From positions 496,001 to 560,000 of the forward strand of contig NZ_CP007588.1 in assembly GCF_000732905.1 (NCBI RefSeq): a stretch of 64,000 nt of DNA, read 5' to 3'. The translations under genes and the position numbers were made by a program. The DNA is from Weissella tructae (GTDB lineage Bacteria > Bacillota > Bacilli > Lactobacillales > Lactobacillaceae). Within the stretch, counting starts at the first letter, position 1, and the number at the start of each line of letters is the position of its first letter. The notes beneath the pieces are model-generated. The model worked only from the letters and a program-made list of their open reading frames with translations. It did no database searches and was not told the DNA's origin. Below, one piece after another: positions 27,701 through 36,542 of the stretch.

Positions 27701-29929
27701 GAATTAGAAGACTTGCAAAAGAAGTTAGACGAAGCCAAGACACCAGATGAAGCGAAGAAGATTGTGGAAGACGCTAAGAAGGAAAGCCAAAAGCGACAAG
27801 ATGCACTTGATGAAGCGCATAAGAACGGTTCAGAAGGAATCAAGGACTTACCTCACTTCGACAAGCAAGAATTAGAAGACTTGCAAAAGAAGTTAGATGA
27901 ATCTAAGACACCAGATGATGCGAAGAAGATTGTGGAAGACGCTAAGAAGGAAAGTCAAAAGCGACAAGATGCACTTGATGAAGCACAACGTGAACTAGAA
28001 GACGCACGTAAGAATGGATCAAAAGAAATTAAGGACTTACCTCACTTCGATAAGCAAGAATTAGAAGACTTGCAGAAGAAGTTAGATGAAGCCAAGACAC
28101 CAGATGAAGCGAAGAAGATTGCGGAAGACGCTAAGAAGGAAAGCCAAAAGCGACAAGATGCACTTGATGAAGCGCGTAAGAACGGTTTAGAAGAGATCAA
28201 GGACTTGCCTCACTTTGACAAGCAAGAATTAGAAGACTTGCAAAAGAAGTTAGACGACGCCAAGACACCAGATGAAGCGAATAAGATTGCGGAAGACGCT
28301 AAGAAGGAAAGCCACAAGCGACAAGATGCACTTGATGAAGCGCGTAAGAACGGTTCAGAAGGAATCAAGGACTTACCTCACTTCGATAAGCAAGAATTAG
28401 AAGACTTGCAAAAGAAGTTAGACGACGCCAAGACACCAGATGATGCGAAGAAAATTGTGGAAGACGCTAAGAAGGAAAGCCAAAAGCGACAAGATGCAAT
28501 TGATGAAGCACAACGTGAACTAGAAGACGCACGTAAGAACGGATCAGAAGAGATCAAGGACTTACCTCACTTCGACAAGCAAGAATTAGAAGACTTGCAA
28601 AAGAAGTTAGATGAATCTAAGACACCAGATGATGCGAAGAAGATTGTGGAAGACGCTAAGGACGAGAGTCAAAAGCGACAAGATGCACTCGATGAAGCGC
28701 GTAAAAACGGATTAGACGAAATCAAGGACTTACCTCATTTAGATAAGCAAGAACAAGAAGACTTGCAAAAGAAGTTAGATGAATCTAAGACACCAGACGA
28801 TGTGAATAAGATTGTGGAAGACGCTAAGAAGGAAAGTCAAAAGCGACAAGATGCACTTGATGAAGCACAACGTGAACTAGAAGACGCACGTAAGAATGGA
28901 TCAGAAGAAATTAAGGACTTACCTCACTTCGATAAGCAAGAATTAGAAGACTTGCAAAAGAAGTTAGACGACGCCAAGACACCAGATGATGCGAAGAAAA
29001 TTGTGGAAGACGCTAAGAAGGAAAGCCGAAAGCGACAAGATGCAGTGGATGAAGCACAACGTGAACTAGAAGACGCACGTAAGAATGGATCAGAAGAAAT
29101 TAAGGACTTACCTCACTTCGATAAGCAAGAATTAGAAGACTTGCAAAAGAAGTTAGACGAATCTAATACACCAGACGATGTGAATAAGATTGTGGAAGAC
29201 GCTAAGGACGAGAGTCAAAAGCGACAAGATGCAGTTGATGAAGCACAACGCGAACTAGAAGACGCACGTAAGAACGGATCAGAAGAGATCAAGGACTTAC
29301 CTCACTTTGACAAGCAAGAATTAGAAGACTTGCAAAAGAAGTTAGACGAATCTAAGACACCAGATGATGCGAAGAAAATTGTGGAAGACGCTAAGAAGGA
29401 AAGCCAAAAGCGACAAGATGCACTTGATGAAGCACAACGTGAACTAGAAGACGCACGTAAGAATGGATCAGAAGAAATTAAGGACTTACCTCACTTCGAT
29501 AAGCAAGAATTAGAAGACTTGCAAAAGAAGTTAGACGAATCTAAGACACCAGACGATGTGAATAAGATTGTGGAAGACGCTAAGGACGAGAGTCAAAAGC
29601 GACAAGATGCACTCGATGAAGCGCGTAAAAACGGATTAGACGAAATCAAGGACTTACCTCATTTAGATAAGCAAGAACAAGAAGACTTGCAAAAGAAGTT
29701 AGATGAATCTAAGACACCAGACGATGTGAATAAGATTGTGGAAGACGCCAAGAAGGAAAGCCAAAAGCGCCAAGATGCAATTGATGAAGCACAACGTGAA
29801 CTAGAAGACGCACGCAAGAATGGATCAGAAGAGATTGATGGATTGCCTAACTTATCTGATGATGAAAAGAATGATTTTAAAAAGCAATTAGATGATGCTT
29901 CTACCTTGATGAAATCAAGGGAATTTTGA
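24749..29929 (+). CDS. Giant helical-repeat surface protein, N-terminal part (frameshifted before its cell-wall anchor)
   Basis: 1726 residues as read. KMYKSGKSW (residues 12-20) plus a hydrophobic stretch is a KxYKxGKxW signal, nearly the same as in the upstream adhesin. An acidic disordered region (about 40-180) is followed by a beta-rich domain (about 190-350, e.g. MIMYVDKNNQLRMDINL) that I do not recognise. Then come diverged three-helix GA/FIVAR-like modules (about 355-900) and 13 nearly identical units of 56 or 63 residues (27479-29809). The reading frame breaks at about 29903-29905 and stops at 29927-29929; the remainder, including the LPNTA anchor, continues in another frame. ATG 24749 is chosen because GCAGGA lies 7 bases upstream; ATG 24728 is in frame but has no ribosome binding site. 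Confidence 0.85.
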   Translation: MERNDMKITNFKMYKSGKSWVFSASLIGAMMSAPLVFGSENVSSDQTLNENVSIVIQEQKNEIGIDEQSFSEVQEETTAEQDINAANGETNSNAVADEKQIKIEGGESQNVLKDVHNTEDDETSNVEPEKVVEEQKEEDQTTNKLERPSTDAQTDAKTNDKVEKSVQQAPKPKPVPVNDGIARKDISHMLKTSTSGKNNIKLNNEMIMYVDKNNQLRMDINLITDGGVFTYESELRIRMNDAMRKAVDNKSIQITGGSLRNGEDSTKGVWNDTTKELVLKGDYRLFFGLSIAFIGDVPPEAALTFEYSGKRIWGIWDRLDPNTTSMTVQMGETAHFVNKYFEISKKMAEFPSWYPSTKMQLNKQLESSNMNSVADLERFESELQGHAQKDALRELQDANLTQAEKEVAEQNINNAMTLQQVEENLKEIREKSVNHDIQETESTFDNLDALTKHDRTFLDTKMENFLSDYTLDKLTRSQAEEIEEFLNNLRLEAIDLNGKSLEALGKEKEEAIDKLDDLINLTNPQKDGFIERITDANSIGEVRDALRDANKENEKQRQKSELEAARKDALKEMEKLEHLQRKLPNVYEEHLDKILDSNSINEINEIVDKMQQLNKDMKDFLEEALNAIDTLEYLDEAEKNSFKERLQERNVLLEMLEIVGEGVRLNEERRVSKQLEEIKGSALNELKSFTELNSDDLLEFEDAIRNAETADDVHKKMDEVVLRNQLRESERLQRLSDAQNEARKDVEALTDLSDDERNAFKDRINKQKDIQGVKDVQNEAEQLNQSKREKREAIELQELKRDAADEINNLQHFDKEDLDDWHKQLEDAKKPEEVESILEDAKDESQKRQNALNEAQVEGSKKIQALPNFNETDQEIWHKKLEDAKTPDDVNKIVEDAKKENQKRQDALDEARKNGSEEIKDLPHFDKQELEDLQKKLDEAKTPDEANKIAEDAKKESQKRQDALDEARKNGSEGIKDLPHFDKQELEDLQKKLDEAKTPDEAKKIVEDAKKESQKRQDALDEAHKNGSEGIKDLPHFDKQELEDLQKKLDESKTPDDAKKIVEDAKKESQKRQDALDEAQRELEDARKNGSKEIKDLPHFDKQELEDLQKKLDEAKTPDEAKKIAEDAKKESQKRQDALDEARKNGLEEIKDLPHFDKQELEDLQKKLDDAKTPDEANKIAEDAKKESHKRQDALDEARKNGSEGIKDLPHFDKQELEDLQKKLDDAKTPDDAKKIVEDAKKESQKRQDAIDEAQRELEDARKNGSEEIKDLPHFDKQELEDLQKKLDESKTPDDAKKIVEDAKDESQKRQDALDEARKNGLDEIKDLPHLDKQEQEDLQKKLDESKTPDDVNKIVEDAKKESQKRQDALDEAQRELEDARKNGSEEIKDLPHFDKQELEDLQKKLDDAKTPDDAKKIVEDAKKESRKRQDAVDEAQRELEDARKNGSEEIKDLPHFDKQELEDLQKKLDESNTPDDVNKIVEDAKDESQKRQDAVDEAQRELEDARKNGSEEIKDLPHFDKQELEDLQKKLDESKTPDDAKKIVEDAKKESQKRQDALDEAQRELEDARKNGSEEIKDLPHFDKQELEDLQKKLDESKTPDDVNKIVEDAKDESQKRQDALDEARKNGLDEIKDLPHLDKQEQEDLQKKLDESKTPDDVNKIVEDAKKESQKRQDAIDEAQRELEDARKNGSEEIDGLPNLSDDEKNDFKKQLDDASTLMKSREF
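27479..29809 (+). repeat. Tandem array of 13 helical repeats, 168-bp and 189-bp units
   Basis: Units begin with A(R/H)KNGSEEIKDLPHFD. Six are 56 residues and seven carry an extra seven-residue AQRELED insert (63 residues). Both lengths are whole numbers of heptads. Order from the first: S S L S S L S L L L L S L (S short, L long). Related units continue beyond the array on both sides. Confidence 0.93.
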
Positions 29930-30861
29930 ATGATGCTGTTCAAAAAAATCATGATGTTGATCACGAAAATCAAGGTGACAATAAAGTGAATGACATTCTT
30001 GAATTCCATAAAGAAGAATCTAAAAAGCAAATCGAATCTTTGGATCATTTAACAGAGGCTGAAAAAAATGGTATCAACCAACGAATTGATGAAGCTGTAT
30101 CAGCAGATGAATTGCATGATATTGTAGAAGAGGCTGAACACGAAAATCAAAAGCGTCAAGACGCACTCGATGCAGCGCAACGTGAGTTGGATGACGCGCG
30201 TAAGAATGGTTCAGAAGAAATCAAGGACTTACCTCATTTCGATAAGCAAGAACAAGAAGACTTGCAAAAGAAGTTAGATGAATCTAAGACACTTGACGAT
30301 GTGAAGAAGATTGTGGAAGACGCTAAGAAGGAAAGCCAAAAGCGACAAGATGCGATTGATGAAGCACAACGTGAACTAGATGACGCACGTAAAAACGGAT
30401 TAGACGAAATCAAGGACTTACCTCACTTCGAAAAGCAAGAACAAGAAGACTTACAAAAGAAGTTAGATGAAGCCAAGACACCTGACGATGTGAAGAAGAT
30501 TGTGGAAGACGCTAAGAAGGAAAGTCAAAAGCGTCAAGATTCAATGGATGAAGCACAACGTGAACAGGAAGAGCGAAACGATAATCGTAGCGCACGACCT
30601 AATGGTGATGTGGATGATCTCAACGCACATAAAGATGAAGCCGTTAATGAAGTTCGAACTCTACCACAGTTGAATAAGCAAGAAAAGCAAGATATTCAAC
30701 GCAAAATTAGTGATGCAAGAAGTGTTAAGGAAATCAATGATTTGATGACTGAATTACCAAACACGGCATCTGCAAATATGAATGCTGGTGTTGGGTTAAG
30801 TGGACTTGCATTACTGTTTGGAACATTTGGTACGTACTTCCGTCGTAAGAAGAACGATTAG
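29905..30861 (+). pseudogene. C-terminal part of the helical-repeat surface protein in a shifted frame, with LPNTA sortase signal
   Basis: Continues the preceding protein after a one-base shift. In this frame the bases from 29905 read LDEIKGILNDAVQKN, which fits the repeat pattern exactly where the upstream frame turns into MKSREF and stops. It holds about four more helical repeats (including two long units at about 30178-30560), a short degenerate module, then LPNTA, a hydrophobic helix and a YFRRKKND tail. A TTG at 29926 allows an independent reading but has no Shine-Dalgarno sequence and no signal peptide, so it would not be secreted. Adding one base at about 29905 restores a protein of about 2037 residues. 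Sequencing error, strain-specific mutation and real inactivation cannot be told apart here. Confidence 0.8.
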
Positions 30862-30910
30862 AGAAACGAGTATTAGTGGTGAAAACTGACTAGAAATCAA
30901 TATATGATTA

Positions 30911-30952
30911 AGAGCTAGAATTCTTGAATTTAGAATTCTAGTTCTTTTTTTG
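30911..30952 (+). terminator. Terminator after the helical-repeat protein
   Basis: AGAGCTAGAATTC pairs with GAATTCTAGTTCT (one G-U pair) around TTGAATTTA, followed by T7. Confidence 0.88.
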
Positions 30953-31019
30953 GTTGAACGTTTTGTAAAATTTAGGGGGAATAGGCGCTCTTTTGGTATG
31001 TGTTACCTAAGGAGACTCT

Positions 31020-31850
31020 ATGGAGAAAATGGATTTCATGTTTTGGTTGGTATCGTTAGAAAGTTTGTCACCTAAGCGTCGCTGGGCATTTTGGTTACAG
31101 GGTGAAGCGTTATCGGATAAGGAACGAGACAAATGGGTATTGAAGCTTATCGGTGATAATAAATTGAATGGTGTAAGTAAAATGATAATTAATCGTTTAA
31201 AGTCATTACCGCATATTAATTGGTATGATGACGATTATCCAGATTTGTTGCGAGAAATTGCTCAGCCACCTTTGGTCTTATTTTATCGTGGTGATCGACA
31301 ACTGTTACAGCGTAATAAAGTTGCGATTGTAGGTTCACGAAAAATGAGCGCGTACGGACAGGCGTTGGTCGTAGATTGGATACCCAAGTTGGTATCTAAT
31401 GACTTTGTAACAGTCTCAGGAATTGCGGCAGGAGTGGATGGATGTGTTCACGCAGAAACATTACTGAATGCAGGGCAAACAATTGGTGTGATTGGGCATG
31501 GATTTGATTTTGTCTATCCACCACAACATCGCGTATTATTTCGCCATATTGAACAATATGGCTTGGTGCTCAGTGAATATGTGCCTTGGGTGAGTCCTAA
31601 ACGCTGGCGTTTTCCTGAACGTAACCGCATTATTGTCGGTCTAACAGCAAACGTATGGGTTGTTGAAGCGGAACAAAAATCTGGTTCACTTGTGAGTGCG
31701 GCGATTGCTGCGGATGAAAATCGGCAAATTTGGTGTGTACCTCGAAATGTAACGGACCCCCGTGGGCAAGGAACGAATCAGTTGTTATGTGATGGGGCTA
31801 ATATTGCGATTAATGGTGATGATTTTTTAACCGGGTTAACACTGACATAG
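31020..31850 (+). CDS. dprA: DNA-processing protein DprA (Smf)
   Basis: 276 residues. The Rossmann-like DprA core is clear: VAIVGSRKMSAYGQ, SGIAAGVDGCVHAETL, TIGVIGHGFDFVYPPQHR, FPERNRIIVGL and GSLVSAAIAADENR. DprA loads RecA on incoming single-stranded DNA during transformation. No extra C-terminal winged-helix domain is seen. TAAGGAGA precedes the ATG. dprA-topA-xerC is the common order in Lactobacillales; a terminator and about 270 bases separate it from topA here. Confidence 0.95.
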   Translation: MEKMDFMFWLVSLESLSPKRRWAFWLQGEALSDKERDKWVLKLIGDNKLNGVSKMIINRLKSLPHINWYDDDYPDLLREIAQPPLVLFYRGDRQLLQRNKVAIVGSRKMSAYGQALVVDWIPKLVSNDFVTVSGIAAGVDGCVHAETLLNAGQTIGVIGHGFDFVYPPQHRVLFRHIEQYGLVLSEYVPWVSPKRWRFPERNRIIVGLTANVWVVEAEQKSGSLVSAAIAADENRQIWCVPRNVTDPRGQGTNQLLCDGANIAINGDDFLTGLTLT

Positions 31851-31852
31851 TG

Positions 31853-31886
31853 AAAACAACCAATTTTTATGATTGGTTGTTTTTTA
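31853..31886 (+). terminator. Terminator after dprA
   Basis: AAAACAACCAAT pairs with ATTGGTTGTTTT around TTTTATG, followed by TT. Confidence 0.88.
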
Positions 31887-31953
31887 CTGTTTTGTTGGAT
31901 TTTTTTGCGTAGAAAATGGAAGGGTTAGAGGGAGTCGAGGATACACTTCAACA

Positions 31954-31970
31954 ATTGACACTGTGTCAAT
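31954..31970 (+). promoter_or_regulatory. Perfect 17-bp palindrome upstream of topA
   Basis: ATTGACACTGTGTCAAT: arms of 8 bases around a central T. It contains a consensus -35 hexamer TTGACA, but no -10 box lies at the right distance, so it is more likely an operator. Confidence 0.5.
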
Positions 31971-31991
31971 ATATATGGAGGAATCGTCGCA

Positions 31992-32027
31992 ATGACTACA
32001 TATATAGCCGGAAATAGTGTAAACTAG
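31992..32027 (+). CDS. Possible 11-codon leader peptide upstream of topA
   Basis: ATG at 31992 preceded by GGAGG (31977-31981) reads MTTYIAGNSVN and stops. Its good Shine-Dalgarno site and position between a palindrome and the topA promoter are the only support; it may be chance. Confidence 0.2.
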   Translation: MTTYIAGNSVN

Positions 32028-32052
32028 AGAAGTGTGACGACAGATGTGATAT

Positions 32053-32081
32053 TTGTCTGAAAGGTCACAAACTAATAATAC
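32053..32081 (+). promoter_or_regulatory. topA promoter
   Basis: TTGTCT (32053-32058), 17 bases, TAATAC (32076-32081). The -35 lies inside a larger imperfect inverted repeat (TGTGAC at 32032, GTCACA at 32064). The start codon is 44 bases downstream. Confidence 0.55.
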
Positions 32082-32124
32082 TAAATAAAAATTTAATGAA
32101 AAAAATAGAAAGAGGTACGTGCAA

Positions 32125-34320
32125 ATGGCAGAGAAAATCGCCAAAGAGAAAAAAGCACCGGTTAAGCGTGCCACAACCAAAAAAACAAAGCCTAAGGGGA
32201 AGAACTTAGTTATTGTGGAGTCTCCATCAAAGGCGAAAACAATTGAAAAGTACTTGGGAAGCACTTATAAGGTTATTGCCAGTGTCGGGCACGTACGTGA
32301 TTTGCCTAAGTCACAAATGGGTGTTGATATTGAACATGATTACAACCCAAAGTACATTAATATTCGTGGTAAGGGAGACTTAATCAAGTCTTTGAAGAAG
32401 GAAGCCAAAGCAGCTAAGAAAGTGTATCTAGCATCCGACCCGGACCGTGAAGGAGAAGCAATTGCTTGGCATTTGTCACATATTCTTGACTTGGATATTG
32501 AAGCGGGTGAAAACCGTGTGGTATTTAACGAAATCACAAAGGATACTGTTAAGGATGCCTTTAAGCATCCCCGTTCAATCGACATGAACTTAGTCGATGC
32601 GCAACAAGCACGTCGTATCTTGGACCGTTTGGTTGGTTACTCAATTTCACCGATCTTGTGGAAGAAGGTTAAGAAAGGGTTGTCAGCTGGACGTGTGCAA
32701 AGCGTTGCGTTGGGACTTGTTATTGACCGTGAAAAAGAAATTCAAGCCTTTGAACCGGAAGAATATTGGACATTAGATTCAGAATTCAAGAAAGCACGTA
32801 CAAAGTTTAAGGCCGCTTTTTGGGGTCTTGATGACAAGAAAACGCCATTGCCTGATAATGAAACAGTTCAAATGGTTATGCAACGTATTGATCGCGAAGC
32901 ACCATTTGATATTTCTAAGGTTGAAGCCAAGGAACGTCGTCGTAAGCCACAATTACCATTTACAACATCTACGATGCAACAAACAGCCAATAATCAATTG
33001 AACTTCCGTGCGCGTAAGACAATGATGGCTGCGCAACAATTGTATGAAGGAATTAATTTGGGTGGTAAAGAAGGTTCAGTTGGGTTGATTACCTATATGC
33101 GTACCGACTCAACGCGTTTATCAGAAACAGCTAAGAATGACGCAGCACAATTCATCTTGAACGAATACGGCGCTGAATACGCTGCTTCTAAGCCAGCTAC
33201 AGGTAAGTTATCAGAAGGAGCGCAAGATGCCCACGAAGCGATTCGTCCAACCTCAGTCTTCCGTACTCCATCATCTGTTAAAGATAAGCTAACCAATGAT
33301 CAATTTAAGTTGTATCAATTGATTTGGTCTCGTTTTGTGGCATCACAAATGACGGCTGAAGTCTTAGACACAATGGCTGTGACAGTTGAACAAAATGGTG
33401 TGCAGTTCCGTGCCAATGGTTCAAAGACGAAGTTTGCTGGATTTACCAAGGCTTACCCAGCCGCTAAGGAAAAAGAAAACAAGTTACCGGACTTGCAAGT
33501 TGGTGACAAGGTTGACTTGATGCAAACAAGTCCGGAACAACACTTTACCCAACCACCTGCTCGTTATACAGAAGCAGCGTTGGTTAAAGCGTTAGAAGAA
33601 AATGGTGTTGGTCGTCCGTCAACCTATGCGGCTACAATCGAAACGATTCAAAAGCGTGCCTATGTCAAAATGGACGCGAAGAAGTTCGTGCCAACTGAAA
33701 TTGGTGAATTAGTCCAAGCAACAATGGATGAATACTTCTCTGACATCACGAACGTTGCCTTTACGGCGAAGGTCGAAGAAAAGTTAGACGATGTTGAATC
33801 AGCGGAAGAAAACTGGGTTGAAGTAGTTGATGAATTCTACCGTCCATTTGCCAAAGAATTAGAGACTGCGGAAGCCGAGATGGAAAAGGTTGTCTTGAAG
33901 GACGTATTGGCTGATGAAGATTGTGATGTCTGTGGGGCACCAATGTTGATTAAGCTAGGACGTTACGGAAAGTTTAAGGCCTGTTCTCGTTTCCCTGACT
34001 GTCGTCGTACAGAAACAATTGTGACTGAAATCGGTTTGGCTTGTCCAAAGTGTAAGGTTGGTCAAATTGTGCAACGTAAGACACGTCGTGGTCGTACTTT
34101 CTATGGTTGTTCTCGTTACCCAGATTGTGACTTTGTCAGCTGGGATAAGCCAACTGATAAGACATTGCCTGATGGCACAACACCTAAGGAAGGTGAAGAA
34201 GCCGAGGCAGTGGAGAAGAAGGATACAGCTAAAAAGGCAACGAAGAAGACTGACAAAAAACCAGCAGCCAAAGCGAAGCCGAAAGCTAAAAAAGCCACAA
34301 AGTCAACGACAAAAAAGTAG
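32125..34320 (+). CDS. topA: DNA topoisomerase I
   Basis: 731 residues. A lysine-rich N-terminal lead is followed by the TOPRIM domain ([32 protein letters not shown]), the type IA core with active-site Tyr324 in [11 protein letters not shown], and GVGRPSTYA. The C-terminal half has two four-cysteine zinc fingers (CDVCG...CSRFPDC and CPKCK...CSRYPDC) and a Lys/Ala tail. It relaxes negative supercoils. ATG 32125 with AGAGGT upstream is preferred to an in-frame GTG two codons earlier. xerC follows 8 bases downstream. Confidence 0.97.
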   Translation: MAEKIAKEKKAPVKRATTKKTKPKGKNLVIVESPSKAKTIEKYLGSTYKVIASVGHVRDLPKSQMGVDIEHDYNPKYINIRGKGDLIKSLKKEAKAAKKVYLASDPDREGEAIAWHLSHILDLDIEAGENRVVFNEITKDTVKDAFKHPRSIDMNLVDAQQARRILDRLVGYSISPILWKKVKKGLSAGRVQSVALGLVIDREKEIQAFEPEEYWTLDSEFKKARTKFKAAFWGLDDKKTPLPDNETVQMVMQRIDREAPFDISKVEAKERRRKPQLPFTTSTMQQTANNQLNFRARKTMMAAQQLYEGINLGGKEGSVGLITYMRTDSTRLSETAKNDAAQFILNEYGAEYAASKPATGKLSEGAQDAHEAIRPTSVFRTPSSVKDKLTNDQFKLYQLIWSRFVASQMTAEVLDTMAVTVEQNGVQFRANGSKTKFAGFTKAYPAAKEKENKLPDLQVGDKVDLMQTSPEQHFTQPPARYTEAALVKALEENGVGRPSTYAATIETIQKRAYVKMDAKKFVPTEIGELVQATMDEYFSDITNVAFTAKVEEKLDDVESAEENWVEVVDEFYRPFAKELETAEAEMEKVVLKDVLADEDCDVCGAPMLIKLGRYGKFKACSRFPDCRRTETIVTEIGLACPKCKVGQIVQRKTRRGRTFYGCSRYPDCDFVSWDKPTDKTLPDGTTPKEGEEAEAVEKKDTAKKATKKTDKKPAAKAKPKAKKATKSTTKK

Positions 34321-34328
34321 GTTAACGC

Positions 34329-35246
34329 ATGGAAGCACAAGCATATATTGATTTGTTTATGGATTATTTACGCGTTGAGCGTCAATATTCAGAAGATACG
34401 CAAGCAGCGTATGCGGCTGATTTTAAGCATTTTAAAACCTTCCTGGCAGAAAGTAGTATTGACGACAAAGTGGATTTGATGGCTGTTTCGCGTATGGATG
34501 TGCGTGTGTACTTGTCCTATCTATACGAACAAGGGAATAGTCCTAAGACGATTGCCCGTCGGGTGAGTTCATTACGATCAGGCTATAATTTTTGGGAACG
34601 TAATCAATTTGTATCGGAAAATCCGTTTGCGAATGTCCACCTAAAAAAAGCCGGCCAACATTTGCCACGTTATTTTTATGCGAAAGAGATGACTGTGCTC
34701 TATGAAGAACTACAAAAGGACACCAGTGCGGTTGGTCAACGTAATCTGATTATTGTGGAAATGCTATATGGGACAGGTGCCCGTGTATCAGAAATGGCCA
34801 ATATGAAGATTAAAGATATCAATCAGAGTGCTCGGTCTGTCACATTAATTGGTAAGGGAAACAAAGAGCGTTCTGTCTTGTTTGGTCAATATGCGGCGGA
34901 TGCGTTAGCGCTTTATTTAACGGATGGGCGTCCGCAATTGATGCAAAAATCAGGTGCCGTCCATGATACCTTGTTGGTTAATCAACGTGGTGCGCCATTA
35001 ACACCGGCGGGGATTGAGTATGTGCTTAAGTCCGTTGCGAAAAAGGCGGGATTGACACAAGAGGTATCTGCGCATATGTTCCGTCATACATTTGCGACTG
35101 ATATGCTTAATAATGGCGCCGACTTACGGACGGTGCAAAAATTATTAGGCCATTCTAGTTTAAGTACAACGCAGATTTATACGCACGTCACGACCGATGT
35201 GCTACAAGAAAATTATCGTAAATTTTTCCGTCGTGCGACTGATTAA
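34329..35246 (+). CDS. xerC: Tyrosine recombinase XerC
   Basis: 305 residues. The SAM-like N-terminal core-binding domain (about 1-95) is followed by a catalytic domain with the full set of residues: Arg152 (GTGARVSEM), His249-x-x-Arg252 (HMFRHTF), His275 (LGHSSLS) and Tyr284 (QIYTHVT). It resolves chromosome dimers at dif. It follows topA in an operon; the ribosome binding site GTAGG is weak. In many Bacilli hslV-hslU come next; here the gene is followed by a terminator and unrelated genes. Confidence 0.94.
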   Translation: MEAQAYIDLFMDYLRVERQYSEDTQAAYAADFKHFKTFLAESSIDDKVDLMAVSRMDVRVYLSYLYEQGNSPKTIARRVSSLRSGYNFWERNQFVSENPFANVHLKKAGQHLPRYFYAKEMTVLYEELQKDTSAVGQRNLIIVEMLYGTGARVSEMANMKIKDINQSARSVTLIGKGNKERSVLFGQYAADALALYLTDGRPQLMQKSGAVHDTLLVNQRGAPLTPAGIEYVLKSVAKKAGLTQEVSAHMFRHTFATDMLNNGADLRTVQKLLGHSSLSTTQIYTHVTTDVLQENYRKFFRRATD

Positions 35247-35257
35247 TGACGAAAGTA

Positions 35258-35305
35258 AAAACACCTTTAGGGCCTTTAAATGGGCATCTAGAGGTGTTTT
35301 TTTTG
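35258..35305 (+). terminator. Terminator after xerC
   Basis: AAAACACCTTTAG pairs with CTAGAGGTGTTTT (one G-U pair) around a 17-base loop, followed by T residues. The remaining 220 bases up to 35526 hold TATAAT boxes at 35402 and 35500, but no convincing -35 partner and no gene. Confidence 0.8.
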
Positions 35306-35526
35306 TGGTCAAAAAGAAATTCGGACTGAATACGGTGATTTTATGGATGTTAGATAGCCCAAAATGCATCCCCAGACCTAAACCAATTCGACCATATAGC
35401 GTATAATAGGCATAAATAATGGTTTTGGTCAGGACAAGACATGCGCGATGAAGTATTCAAAAAGTGCCTGATTAGGTATTGCAAGACATTGATTGACCAT
35501 ATAATAGATTAAATCAGGAGGGTATC

Positions 35527-36462
35527 ATGCAAAAAATTGATGGACATTTACATCTTGTTCGGAGTATTGCCGGCTTTAATGGGAATGGTCGTTTAAATCC
35601 CTTAGGCGCTGGCCGGGCAGTTTGGGATACTGGTGAGGCCTTCCAATTAATACCGACTGGGTATGGTGACGAAGCCTTTTTGGCAGCGGATGCACAGCGA
35701 CTGATGGCTACGGGTCAGGTTGATAAGGCTGTCTTATTACAAGGTTCATTGAATGGATATCAAAATGCCTATACCGCTGATGTCGTGGCGCAGTACCCAG
35801 ACCAATTTGTCGGAGCCTTTGCAATCGATCCCTTTACACAACAGGTACACCAAATTGTCCGTCATCATGTAGAAGACTTACATTTCCGGATTATGAAATT
35901 GGAGATGAGTTTTGGTGGTGGTCTCCACGGTTACCATGAACCGTTTAATTTGGCGGAAAATTCAGTGTTAAGTGAGGTCTTTGCTTACTTGAACACGTTT
36001 ACGGGGATGACAGTCGTGGTTGATTATGGTCGTGGGGATGAGGTAAGTCACCAACCGACAGCAATTGTGGCCTTAGCACAAAAGTATCCGCAGATTGATT
36101 TTGTGGTGGCCCATTTGTCATTCGCCCAACTTGATGACCTAGACAACTTTGACCAAACACTGCAAATGTTCAAACCGTTTGAGAATATCTGCTTAGATTT
36201 ATCAGCGATTCAAGACATTAATGATGAAACAGCCATGCCTTTCATGAAGTCGGAAAAGCTAGTACGACGCGCTATTGATATGATTGGCGCCGACCATTTA
36301 ATTTGGGGATCCGATGCCCCTTTGTCAGCGACTAAGAATGCGTATGCTGATTTAGCGAATTGGTTAGAGGTGAGTGGGGTGTTTACAGAGGCTGAATTAC
36401 AAGCCATGTATTATGGTACGGCCGAGCGGGTTTATTTTAAGGCCAAAAGAGCGTTTACATAA
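35527..36462 (+). CDS. Amidohydrolase-2 (ACMSD-like) family metal-dependent hydrolase
   Basis: 311 residues. TIM-barrel amidohydrolase of the PF04909 type: DGHLHL at residues 5-10 gives the HxH metal pair; FVVAHLSFAQ (about 200) and LIWGSDAPLS (about 260) supply the later His and Asp. Members hydrolyse or decarboxylate varied small molecules; I cannot name the substrate. AGGAGGG precedes the ATG. It stands alone after xerC. Its richer CG/GC content relative to neighbours (e.g. GGCGCTGGCCGGG) may hint at a different origin, but this is weak. Confidence 0.8.
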   Translation: MQKIDGHLHLVRSIAGFNGNGRLNPLGAGRAVWDTGEAFQLIPTGYGDEAFLAADAQRLMATGQVDKAVLLQGSLNGYQNAYTADVVAQYPDQFVGAFAIDPFTQQVHQIVRHHVEDLHFRIMKLEMSFGGGLHGYHEPFNLAENSVLSEVFAYLNTFTGMTVVVDYGRGDEVSHQPTAIVALAQKYPQIDFVVAHLSFAQLDDLDNFDQTLQMFKPFENICLDLSAIQDINDETAMPFMKSEKLVRRAIDMIGADHLIWGSDAPLSATKNAYADLANWLEVSGVFTEAELQAMYYGTAERVYFKAKRAFT

Positions 36463-36542
36463 ATGAATGGTTAATCATTTATGATGGTGCAAAGCCGTAT
36501 TCTCATGCGATTCTGATTGATTTTAAGGTATACCAATGCTTT

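Noticed and set aside
27479-29809. CRISPR-like regular repeats
   Set aside because: Repeats of 168 or 189 bp are contiguous, in frame and protein-coding, with no spacers; no cas genes nearby.
29895-29930. Programmed -1 ribosomal frameshift in the surface protein
   Set aside because: TCTACCTTG is not a slippery heptamer and no strong downstream stem is evident; mutation or sequencing error is simpler.
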